A DNA stretch of 64,000 nucleotides, taken from contig JAQYUZ010000017.1 in NCBI GenBank assembly GCA_033819885.1, forward strand, positions 124,001-188,000, read 5' to 3'. How positions within the stretch are numbered: position 1 is the first letter of the stretch; each line of letters starts with the position of its first letter. This DNA comes from Microbotryomycetes sp. JL201 (taxonomy: Eukaryota; Basidiomycota; Microbotryomycetes). Both the position numbers and the translations under genes were made by a program. This document shows positions 44,027 to 54,551 of this stretch, piece by piece. The notes under the pieces were generated by a model. That model was not told the DNA's origin and searched no databases. It was given only the letters and a program-made list of their open reading frames with translations.

Positions 44027-45058
44027 ATGAATCCGTCAATGTCGCGTCGGCTGGCACAGACAGCGGCCAACGCGCTCGCCGGCAACGCCACGGCATCGAG
44101 TGCATCCTCATGCGCCGCTGCGGCGACGCACGGACCCCTCAGTCGCGTCGCATGGACATACTTGCCCCGCCAGCTGCCGTACAACCTTGGTCTACTCTTA
44201 CAAGAACACATTGTTCAGATGAGACTCGACGCCAAGAAGAAACTCGCCCAGCACGACTGGGCTGCAGCAACATCCAACCCAGACCCTGAGCTCGGACGGC
44301 TCCAGACAGTGGCAGACACCGATGTTCTCTTGTTGTTGCAACACACGCCTGTCTTTACCGCGGGCAGGCGAGAAAAAGATCCCGTCGTCGCCAAACAAGA
44401 GGCGGACCGGTTGGGCAAACTCGGAGCAGACTATGTCTCGACGATGCGCGGGGGACAGACGACCTATCACGGTCCAGGACAGCTCGTCGGGTACTCACTG
44501 ATGGATCTCGGCGCGGCTGGTGTTCGTTCCCTTTGCATCCCGCTCGGTGGCAATCTACTGATGCTCACATCTTCGTCCGGCCTGCAGCTAACGACAAGGT
44601 GCTACGTGCACCATCTAGAAACCTTTCTCGAGAAACTCACAGAAGCCTTGGGTGTCAAACCGTTCCCGATCGAACACACGGGCGTGTTCACCTCGCCGAC
44701 TTCAAAGATTGGATCAATCGGGATCCACATTCGAAGGAGGATCAGCTTACATGGCTTTTCGATCAACATTGAACAACAAACTCGAAAGTGGTTCGATGCC
44801 ATCGTTGCATGCGGCTTGCAGGATGTGACGAGCACGAGCGTCGAAGCAGTTCGGCGGACAGGTGGCGACGGGTTGTTGCCGAAAGCGGGCGAGACGGATG
44901 TCAAGGTCAAAGATGCTGTGCCTGTTGCTGTCGAAGAATTCGGCAAGCAATACGGCCGAGACATGGTCGAATTGACTGTAGGAGACGAGTTTGCAGATTT
45001 GAGGGAAATGATTCGGGCTGGCGTTGAGGGTAAACTTGACCCGCTGCAGCCGAAATAG
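44027..45058 (+). CDS. LIP2: Mitochondrial lipoyl(octanoyl) transferase
   Basis: Moves octanoyl from acyl carrier protein to lipoate-dependent enzymes. Exons 44027-44521 and 44588-45058 give 321 residues. The N-terminus MNPSMSRRLAQTAANALAG is a good mitochondrial leader. Motifs are MRGGQTTYHGPGQLVGYSLMDL (substrate loop), TRCYVHHLE, and SKIGSIGIHIRRRISLHGFSIN with the catalytic Lys. The 66-nt intron has GTTCGT...CTGCAG ends, is a multiple of three and contains no stop, so an unspliced message would encode 22 extra residues in the middle of the fold. Removing it restores the family spacing between DLGAAG and LTTRCYVH. It diverges from the CCCH gene. Confidence 0.9.
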   Translation: MNPSMSRRLAQTAANALAGNATASSASSCAAAATHGPLSRVAWTYLPRQLPYNLGLLLQEHIVQMRLDAKKKLAQHDWAAATSNPDPELGRLQTVADTDVLLLLQHTPVFTAGRREKDPVVAKQEADRLGKLGADYVSTMRGGQTTYHGPGQLVGYSLMDLGAAGVRSLCIPLGGNLLMLTSSSGLQLTTRCYVHHLETFLEKLTEALGVKPFPIEHTGVFTSPTSKIGSIGIHIRRRISLHGFSINIEQQTRKWFDAIVACGLQDVTSTSVEAVRRTGGDGLLPKAGETDVKVKDAVPVAVEEFGKQYGRDMVELTVGDEFADLREMIRAGVEGKLDPLQPK

Positions 45059-47412
45059 CGAGAAGGGGTAATGTTTTGCGAATGTCTGCTCAGCCCGTAT
45101 GTCATAGCTGGTTTGCCATCTACCTTTGAAATCCTCGTCACCAACCCCGCCGCCACCCCGCCGCCGCACGCTCGCCACATCGGGCTCACGCGACCCGATG
45201 TGGTGCACCCCGTCGGGTGACGAGCAGGAAACAGTTTGCGGGTCGGACTCTAAAATTCAATCAGGTTACGCAAGACACAAAGTATTCTCTGCGGCCAATG
45301 CCATGCGTGCTGTCAGTTGATGGAGCCGATCGATTGAGATATAATATCAGAATCTCGGGCGTGAGCCGAGGAGTGCCCATGCTTCACCCCTGACACCACG
45401 ACCCGATCTTCGCACACTACGACAAAAGAGAGACAAAAAAGAGACAAAGAACGGTGACGACAAGCACTTGGTGAGCGGAATTACTACTCGTCTGCAGCCA
45501 ACCACCGTCAGTACTCGGTCCGGGCCTGCCAACTCGTACACGCACGCTTTGTCGAGACCGGCAACACGACGCTGCAAGCAGGCACGTTAGCGCGATCGCC
45601 ATGGCTCGACATACTCATTGCTCACGATGCTGTGATTCGGGCGCAGATGGGTGTCGAGTTTGACCAGCACTGCGAGCGAGAGCATTACAGCCGGTTGCCT
45701 GCACACATGCTCATGTCAGACACACGATGATAGACTTCTCAATACGTACCATGGAGAAGCGGCGAAATCCGCGACCTCGGTTGCACGAGAATGACTCCAA
45801 TGGAGGGGCCAAACATTGATGGCAATCCGAGGACGAAAGACGCTCGAAGAGGAAAGAACGTAGGCAAAGACGGAGAACAAAAAGTATTGCTGTCGCGGTC
45901 TGGTCAGCGACGCCCGTCGGTGGCAATTGATTGCGTCCGTCGAGCAACTCGACTCACTGCAAGCGAGGAAGTGGCCGACCGACTAGGACGATATGTCCGT
46001 GCTGGCTGGCGGCACCAAGTGGAATGTCATGGCGCTCACGTGACCAAGCAGATAGGGGTCTGGTGACGTCATCGGAGCGAGTCAGCAAAGCTGCACGTGA
46101 CTGCGCGCACCATCAACAATGTCATCGTGACCATCATTGGGCCTCTTTCTGGTGTTGAGCATGATGGCTATGATGACGTGTTGGGCAAGCACAAGGATTT
46201 GGCGAGACTGACTCGGGCTGCCGGTCGACGAAGAGAGAGGAGAAGAAGAGGCACTCGCCTACCGCGCGCCGAGGTCATTCTCGGCGAGACAGGGGGCGTC
46301 CGAGTACACGAGATCATGTCGGATGGGCATCGGAGGACCAGCCTCCGCAAGCTCGGGCCGTGAGCGGCCCCTCCAAGTCTTCAATATACTGTCGAGCTTG
46401 CCATGGGGGCGTGCGGACTCGCCGAAACTGTCGGACAAGCTCGGCAAAGAGACCGAGAGCTTGGGCCCCTGCACGTCATCGAAACGCGCGTCCATCTGTA
46501 GAGCAAGCGACGACCGTTGCGTGCAATACCAAATCGCTTAGATCCACCTTGCTTTGTCGCAGCGTCACGCGGACGACCGCTCACCGCGCTGCGCCGTAAT
46601 CCACCCGGACGCCTGAGACAGATTGCCTAGATCAGCGCCGAGTGCATGTACTGGTCAGTACAGAGGCACAGCTCTGCCAGGCGAGTGTGCGCGCTGCGGA
46701 GATCAGACAAGGGCGGTTTGGCTCCTAGCAGGCGGAACAGTGTCTCACAGGGCCCAAGAGCAGAACAGTGTCTTTCTGAGAGACCTATTTCTCTGTAATG
46801 CAGGTCTGTCTGCTGCTGCACGACTTGGCTGAGCGTGCACGGTGCGCGTCGCAGAGCTCGAGCTCATGAGCGCCAACGAGGCGACTACTTAGAGTCAAAT
46901 ATGCAACTGCATCGTTGGCATGATTTGCGGTCTCAGAAGCTTGGCTCATTCCATATTTCAGGGGTACTGCTGGTGCTTCTAGCTTCTAAAACCGTTATCC
47001 GAATGCTTAGGACTAGGATTCAACCGATCATAGAAGCAACGTGAGGCTTTATCGGGAGGAAATCTGTCTCTGTACAACAGCAGTCCAACTCGAGCCTAAG
47101 CAGCGGTACACAAGGGCCACCTCATGTGAGACGTGACGGCGCCACATCGCCTTTCACGCGCAGCGCGATGGGAAACTTGTCCCGCAATCGATGGTGTCAG
47201 TAGAGCTCTATACTTTGAGCATTCACCCGCCTGCTTGGTTGTCCGCAGCGAGTCGGTCTGGCCGCGGAGGACGCGTCAGATCAACTGAACCACGTCAAAG
47301 GCAAGAGAGATTGCTCTGCTCGTTCGTAATCGTACACATGGCCATCAAAGCAGTCATTGTCGTATCTGTCAAGCACAAACTAAGTGTTACAACATACTAA
47401 GGCAAAGCCAGA

Positions 47413-47433
47413 GACGGAGCGGTGGGCTCCGTC
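47413..47433. repeat. Perfect 8-bp-stem hairpin
   Basis: GACGGAGC (47413-47420) and GCTCCGTC (47426-47433) are exact reverse complements separated by a 5-nt loop GGTGG. It is GC-rich and would be stable in RNA or cruciform DNA. Confidence 0.8.
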
Positions 47434-47453
47434 CCAAAAATCATATGAGACAT

Positions 47454-47478
47454 GGCCTTTTCAATCATTGAGAAGGCC
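47454..47478. repeat. Near-perfect 25-nt palindrome
   Basis: GGCCTTTTCAAT and ATTGAGAAGGCC flank a single C; 11 of 12 positions are complementary and the twelfth is a possible G-U pair. It starts 20 nt after the first hairpin and is followed by CGCTTTTTG, a T run of the kind that ends RNA polymerase III transcripts. Confidence 0.8.
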
Positions 47479-47687
47479 GCTTTTTGATCCCTATCGTATA
47501 TCTGCTTTATGTGCAAGACGCCGCCCGGCGGTGCTGGGTGGGCTGCCGCCGAGCACTAGCATTGAATCATGGCGTTACTGCAAAGTCAAACTCGCTCGAC
47601 AGGAGCATTGTGAGCAATGTCGGGTGCCGCTGACTAGCTTCAGTACACTTATTCCGCGATTCTGCAGCTGCTGTCTAATGATATTTC

Positions 47688-50456
47688 ATGTCGTTCGCAT
47701 CGAGTCCGACGTTTGTCCGTCGGCTGCTGCGGCTGCGAAGCGAGGCGAGTGTGCCCCACATACGCCGGGGGAGCTCAATGTCTTCCTTCCGCATTGCATG
47801 CAAGTCTCTCCGAGAGATGGACGCCGAAAAGCTGCCCACTTATGATGAACTTCCGCACGAGTTTGTCATCGGAAACAAACGGATACAACGTGGTCTCGTC
47901 ACGGTCAACGCGCTGAAGCGACATCTACTTGTTCTTGGAGCCCTACACAAGCTTAAGCAGGCAGTACAATCAGACGAATGGCTTGTGCGGTACCGCTCAA
48001 TCACAGACGATGCTTTGTCTCCCGTCGAAAACGACATTGCGGACCCAGCTGTTCGATGGAGTGTCTTTGTTGCCATGGGCGTCTTTCGCCTCGCGCTCTG
48101 GATCAACGAGGTATTGCAACGGGACTTGGAGAACGATTGTGTGCCACCGCTAGACGTTGTCCTCATATTGCACGCTTATCGGCTCAACCCGAGGCGAGCT
48201 CGTTGGCTCTACCGTCAGATCAGATCGACTGTGCTGACAGCGTGAACGAACAGATGGTATCGGGAAGACATCATGCGCAAGCACCCTCAGCTTGAACGTG
48301 CGAACGATGTCTTGCTTGACAGGGTTGTAGGCCTTGACGAGTTGCTCACAGGATCCTTGCTGACACATTGTTATGCGCTTGAAACGTAGGCTGACTTGAT
48401 CAACGCAACCACGTTCGAGTTCACCGCGAGTCAAGAAGCCACAGACAAATGGTTTGCCATCACGGACACGGCTTGGGATCCGTTCGTACATTTCGCCACT
48501 TCGTCAGGCAGACCGCTCAAGGTTCCGCCGACAGCGGAATTCATGACAGTTCGTGAGTGAGCCCGACCCATCTTCACCTACAAGCCTCACTCGAACATTG
48601 AACACAGCATGGATGACGGAGGCTGGAACGGGCTGGGCACAACAAAGCTTTTCGGCAGTCGATTCTCGCGGACAGGTCATAAACCACGAGTACTTGGGAG
48701 TATTCAAGCTTATAAGCGATTTGCGTGCCTGCCACACCCACAAGAACGTGTTTCTTGCGAGCCTAGCTTTTTCGCCCGCCGACAAAGGTGATGGAGCAGC
48801 GATGGCCAAAGCAGCCAGAATCAATCAAGTTTTGTTCAGGACAGGAAGCCCTCTCAGACCTCTATTTATGGACCAGCTCGTTGCGGCTGTAGGGACGACA
48901 AGGCACAGTGCTCGCAAAGCGATATTAGGCGCACTCAATAGGCGGTCTGCGCCGCCAGGGTGAGCAAACCCCATCTAGCTCGCGACTTGGTTCTCACAAC
49001 CTCATTTTCCGCACAGATTCAATGTGATGATGGGCGCATACTCGCGCGGAGAGCAATTTTCACTTGACCTCGCAGCCGCCGTCCTTCGTCAAGGCTCTTT
49101 CATAGACAAAATGGTGCAGCTTGGTTGGCTCGCGCCTCGAAAGTTTGACAAGGACGACGGGTTGTTGCAACGAGCAGTGGCCAGGTACCATGCCTTTCTG
49201 GATCTGAGCGCGCGATCGCCTGCCGCATTCCTCGTGCCGACATTGGACATTGATCTGGCTTGGCATACGCATCAATTGGATCCGAGGTGTAGGTTGATGC
49301 ATGGCACAGCAGATGGCTCATTATCTGAATAGCTCAAATCTCAGCATACAAGGAACATACGATCAACTTACTCGGCCATTTCATGGATCACGATGACAAG
49401 GTGAGCTGCACCTGTTTCTACAAAACACTTAGACCTTCAACGTGTTCCTGCTCCAGGTTGCAGAACACACCTTGTTTGACTCGTTTCAACGAACAGCCCG
49501 ACTGTGGTGGGTAAGTGCGCGAGCGATCACTTTGGCACTGCGGGTCATTGCTGACTCACAAAGCCCTCAGGACACATATCACGTGCCATATTCACTTTGT
49601 GGCTGCCCTTTACCCGAAATATCATCAAAGTCTCTCACGAGAAAATTGCGGAAAAAGCTCGGCTTCAAAACCAAGCCTGACACTCGGCGCGCCACTTACA
49701 AAGTCTTGTTGGCCGGTTCCAATCATGACCATTATACGCTCGAAGACTTGGACTCTACCCATCCGTCCGAACACTCGCGCGTTGTCGTTACCGGAAGCTC
49801 ACTTCGAGCCGAACGAGCTGCACACCTCCGAGAACGTTCTCGAAACCAACAAACGCGCGACGAGTGGTTGTTTCAAAGAAACGAGCTCGACCCATTCTTG
49901 ACAAAATCACGTCAATGTCGAACGAGGTGTGAAAGTTCTGTTGCTGGTTCAACGCACACGACAGCTTTCTTGTACCCTGTTCCACTGGGAATCTGTTACG
50001 GAACGGACGGGTATCCGATAGCGGGAGGTACTCCAGATGGTGTTGGATGCGCAGCAACTGATGGTTCGATCGTCGGTGGTGATCATTATGGAGTCGGTCA
50101 AGCTGGTAGCGGATCGTGCGCTATTGGAGTTGGCATGTGTGCAGGTGACGTGAGTCTGGATTTGTTGTTTCTTGGCTTGAGCACTTTCAATGGTCGCTGA
50201 AAACTTTTTCAACCAAGCTTGGCGGCGGAGTAGGTAGCTCTGGTGGCGCAGGCTCATGTATGGCAGGCTCGAGCTCCTGGGGAGGTGATTCTGGTGGAGG
50301 ATTTGGGTTCGGTGAGCTTCAAGCGGGATCAAGTTGGTCGTCTTCCTTTTGACTAACTGCGCCAGTCTGGCAGGTTCTTGTGGTGGTGGTGGCTCGTGTG
50401 GCGGAGGAGGAGGAGGAGGAGGCGGATGTGGTGGCGGGGGAAGCTCTGGTACATAA
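47688..50456 (+). CDS. Glycine-rich DUF1399 protein (GRDP family)
   Basis: Exons 47688-48193, 48254-48323, 48390-48552, 48608-48959, 49017-49288, 49345-49400, 49457-49510, 49571-50149, 50218-50311 and 50374-50456 give 742 residues. DUF1399 segments are RWSVFVAMGVFRLALWINEVL with VVLILHAYRLNPRWY, then TLDIDLAWHTHQLDP, YKEHTINLLGHFMDHDDK and DTYHVPYSLCGCPLP. The C-terminal 110 residues are Gly/Ser/Cys-rich, with the last 27 almost pure Gly and Cys. Related plant and fungal proteins have been linked to stress and RNA binding; no activity is established here. The first intron has a GC donor (48194, AG|GCGAGC). The N-terminus is basic and could be a mitochondrial leader. Confidence 0.83.
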
Positions 50457-50526
50457 CGATTTGCCTTCATCTTGTCGTACAACAAGCTCTCTTTGTCTAT
50501 GTCATATTCAATACTCTAAGTGCAGT

Positions 50527-53500
50527 CTACCTCTCTCTCAATTCCCGACTCTCTCCGTCTTCTTCTTCTTCTTCTTCTTCTCCTGGCTCGACTCTTGAGA
50601 ATTCGTTACCAGACGCTCTCCTGTTTCCAACGAACCAACCAACAACAATGTTCTTGATGTCTTTGACCCATTCTGATAAATCTTCCAATGTCTGCTCGAG
50701 CTCATGCTCAGCCAAGCCTGCCGTTCCAACGATCCCATTCGACGAATGACCGAGTTGATGATGAGTGATTTCATGGGCCAATTGGTAACGAAGGCAATCT
50801 TTGACCGTACAGAGACCGACAAGTTCTCCGTATTGCTCGATCAAGAGAACTCGAGGTCTGAAAGAGGGTTTTTTCCCCGGAACGAAAGATGATGACGCAC
50901 ATTTAGCTCGTGCGGATCAAGGTGACAAGGATCGCGACTTGAAAGAACTCACCCCATTCGCTTGAACAATTGCAAGACAAACTCGAGTGGTTGTTTTGGT
51001 GAAACCGTGATTGGAGTCTGACATGAGCAATCTTGATTAGTTTCGGGACCTCGAGGAAGCCCAGGATATACGATTGACTGACCTGATTGACGTACGGCGT
51101 CAAATCAACAACGCCCGGCGCGCTAGAAAACTCGTTATCCTCGGACGGACTTGGCGTCTCGAGATCCGGCTCGGGACAAAACAAGACTGGCGCGTCGAGC
51201 TCAATCAAGCTAGACCCGTGAGCATTATCTGGTATAAGAAAGAAACCGTCAAACTATTGCTCTTTAAAATGGACAAGTCTCGAGGAACTCGCCTATGCCT
51301 TTGATCAATTCCGGCCGAGAAATATATCCGACCAAAGTCAGATTCTTGTGGCTCTTGACAATGGGAAAGCCTTGATACTTTGTCGTCTCGAGCAAAGATT
51401 CTGTTGCACATCAAATGAGACCGTCAACGCCTCGGTTCGATAGCGTTTTGGCGAAACAAAGACTTGCCCAGCTCGTTCAATCTCATTCCGCGCGATGGCA
51501 AGAATACAACTTCCCTTCTCATGACGTGAGTCACTGTATCGAGACCTCCGCGCTCAATCATTGTTGTCAGTCTGAGGGATGAAAAGCAACGTACCAGGGA
51601 CGTTGAATGCGACTTCGTCTTTTTCCAACAATGGGAACCCATTAAAACGTATCATCTGGTCTGCGATTCCGCCGCTTCCAAACTGGTCACTGACGGCTTT
51701 TGTGACCATGACGACGATCTGAAAAGCGAGCCTTTTTGCGGTAAGTCCCTCCAACTCGCCGAGCGAACAGACCCATCTCCAAGACTGACCATTGTCGGCA
51801 GGATATACGTCAGGGCTCCCGTCAGCTCAAACATGATAACGACGACAGTGACTGTGATCCGGGTAATTCCACTGCTCTGGTAATTAGCAAACCCAACAGT
51901 ATGTCAAAGCGGCGATTAGACTCACGCAAGGCCCGCAGCCGCGCCCAAGAAAGCATAAGTCCCAGGCGTGATACATGGTTTTTCCGGATCACAAGTCGCA
52001 AACATGCTCCATGTCGGATGAGCCCTGCGATCGACGAATCGTCACTATGCAACCGAACCGCGAGCTATACGTTGCATGAAATGTCTGACCTGTACAGAGC
52101 TTTGACAAGGATGCCTACCATCCGACCAAAAGTGGCGCCGACGGCCATTGAAGGGACGAAAATGCCAGCTGGAACTTTGCAGCCGTAGGAAACGATGACG
52201 AGAACCGTTCGTAATACGGTCGCGAGCAACAAAGAATTGACCATGCGCCATTGAGCCCAAGTTCTTTCAGTTGTACACGGATCGTCAGCTCGAGCGATGA
52301 AAACGATAGCGCGTTGAGGCACTGACTGGCATAAATTTTCGTAGTCTCCACCGCCTTCGCACTCCCTGAACAAAATATCCAGAGCTTCATTCATGTCAAT
52401 TCGTAAAAACTTGTTGATGAATCCAATCGAGGCGGTCAAAACTGCCAACGTGACTGCTTCAGAGATGCCGTAGACGGCCAAATGCTTGCGGCGGAAAGCT
52501 TGAACCTGGAGGTTGTACTTGATAACGAAAGCGCCGTACAGACCCTAGTCAAATGTAGCACTCGACATGAGCACTTGAACAAGATCGTATCTAGGCCGAC
52601 TGACGCCAAAGATTCCAATCAAAACAAAGAAACCGAGCTCGAAAAAGTGCCAGTCTCGATCAAAATGAACCTGGAACAGCACGAGCTTGCCGGTTCGAAA
52701 CGGATTCATTGCCTTAAGGATGTACGTTAGGACAAACTGAGAGCAGCTTGATGCAGAAATCAACACGTACTGAAAGGACAACGGTCGCGACGAGAGCGCA
52801 AAAGAAGCTGCGCCACATTGTCTTGATCGGGTAGTTGATGGTCATTTCCTTTGGTTGAGACGTCAAGTCAGAACTTGTGGACGATCTGCCTACTAAGCAG
52901 TCGAGACGCACCTCGAGAGAGAACAAGACGCCACCAATAGGGCTTCCGAAAGCGACAGCAACGCCGGCTGCCGCTGCCGCTGTTACAATCTCGCGCATTT
53001 TGCCTGTCATGACGAATGAGTGAACGGAATGTTGCTGTGTGTTCCGATGGCAAATACTCACTCTGGCTTCGGGCGAACCGTTTAAATTGACCGGCAACGA
53101 CGTGCCCAATTGCCGAAGCTACATGTACAGAAGGTCCTTCTTTGCCGACGCTTAAACCAGATGCAATAGCGATTGGCTTGAAATCAAGCCGAACCGATCA
53201 GATCACGCGGTTCAATCAACTTTTACAAGCAGGACTCACGAGCGCAAGCGATTTGATTGCCATTGTCGCGAAACTTAGAAACTTGTCGATGACGAAGCCC
53301 GTCAATATGCATTTGATTTCCGAGATGCCAGATCCAGCCGCGAGAGGCGCATAACTTTTAACTACGAATGCGCATACCCATGCGAACCATCCCTGCATGC
53401 AGCGATTCCCGGATTAGGCCGAATATCGCTTTGAAGCAGACAAGCACATGAAACAGGACACCACTCACGGCGAGAGCAACATACATGACCCATTGAATGC

Positions 53501-54187
53501 CAGCGAACCTTGTCCAGGACCGCCAGTCTTCGCATTCTTCTCCAATCTCCCAACAACAGAATTTGCGGTTGAGCCACCAGCCTTGACTGCAGTAACCTAG
53601 TTTGAGATCAGACAACCACACCGTGATGATCGACATGAAGGCTGCGTTGAGACCGATGCACGCTCCTATATTGCAAGACGAAGTACGTCAGCGTGATCTT
53701 GACGGAGGGTGTAATGGCGGGAGGGCGCAGGCATAAAAGCTTGGCTCCCCAGTCATGAAATACTGAATGCATGACTGACCCACAAGTGAGACGACAAACC
53801 AGCTTTGTCCAGTGTCGACGGCTCTCCAAAACATTGCTTTTGTCGAATGACCGATTGACCTCGTGTTTGACTGTGCATCCTTGATCCTCCGTTGACGCTC
53901 TTGCAGCGTGTCTTGAATCCAGTCTTTGTTTGTTGGACGAAAACGCAACGAGTTAGTATTGAGCTCGCTTGACGGTGGTGTGGCCAAAACGAACCGATAG
54001 TTCTGAAGTCATCGACTAGCAGCAGGGCGTTGCGCGGAGGGTGCACACTTTCAGTTTCAGGGGTACAAAGCGGAGTCGAGTGATGATATGCCTCACATCT
54101 CCGCGAATCCTCGGCTGCGATCTGGTCAAACTGAAGCAACGAAGGCCTTGCATCTGGTGCGGGTGACGGGTGAGATTGATGAGACAT
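50527..54187 (-). CDS. GEF1: CLC-family chloride/proton exchanger (Gef1-like)
   Basis: Eighteen exons: 54187-53995, 53923-53780, 53665-53469, 53392-53240, 53176-53062, 53003-52912, 52848-52771, 52736-52605, 52544-52327, 52263-52090, 52024-51926, 51874-51790, 51718-51595, 51533-51468, 51400-51275, 51228-51083, 51017-50953, 50857-50527; total 845 residues. Pore motifs are [18 protein letters not shown] (gating Glu) and [20 protein letters not shown] supplies the internal proton Glu, so an exchanger is predicted. Two CBS domains follow ([10 protein letters not shown]...[26 protein letters not shown]). In yeast Gef1 acts in Golgi and endosomes in ion and copper homeostasis. The tail has a Glu run from a TTC repeat (50561-50581). 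Intron 14 uses a GC donor at 51467. Confidence 0.9.
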
Positions 54188-54551
54188 TTGTGGTCCCTCT
54201 CTATCGTTCCGTGTTGCACCAGTTCGAGTTCGAGCAGCGAAGGACCGTCGCGCGAACGAGGTCGGGCCCCACGCGTGCTCGTCAGATATGCGCAGGCGCG
54301 GACGGCAGCGCGCACTCAGCAAACAAACGAAACGTTTGCGACTCGACGTGGACGCCGGCACACTCGTCTACCGAGGTGGCTTGCGAAAGGTCAAAGGGAA
54401 TCAACTACTCCGAGGGGCTCGAGCTCATCGAGGAAAGCCCGTGCACATTGGTGACAACAAAAATCAGAACAACAAAGACATGTAAAGAAAGAACATGAAG
54501 CAACGGAGAACTGAAAGTATGCAAAAGTTTCGTTTGTCATGGTGGCGATCG
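54188..54551. other. Intergenic, upstream of the CLC gene
   Basis: A 364-nt interval between the CLC start and the stop of the next minus-strand gene. The CLC frame stays open upstream to 54361 without another ATG. Confidence 0.3.

Larger units (their letters stand above)
45059..47687. other. Gene-poor interval of 2.6 kb
   Basis: The only long stretch without a supported gene. Open frames are short and interrupted on both strands. A possible minus-strand exon (46486-46259, MDARFDDVQGPKLS) follows an acceptor-like CTCTACAG but matches no family I know. The region contains palindromic CACGTG and TGACGTCA sites near 46036-46099, an 8-bp inverted repeat at 46974-47038, and two tandem hairpins at 47413-47478. 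It may hold promoters, a non-coding RNA or a decayed gene. Confidence 0.4.

Noticed and set aside
43396-44211. Minus-strand frame of about 270 codons opposite LIP2
   Set aside because: It overlaps the LIP2 leader on the other strand, has no similarity, and the parallel frame carrying the CCCH upstream exon fits better.
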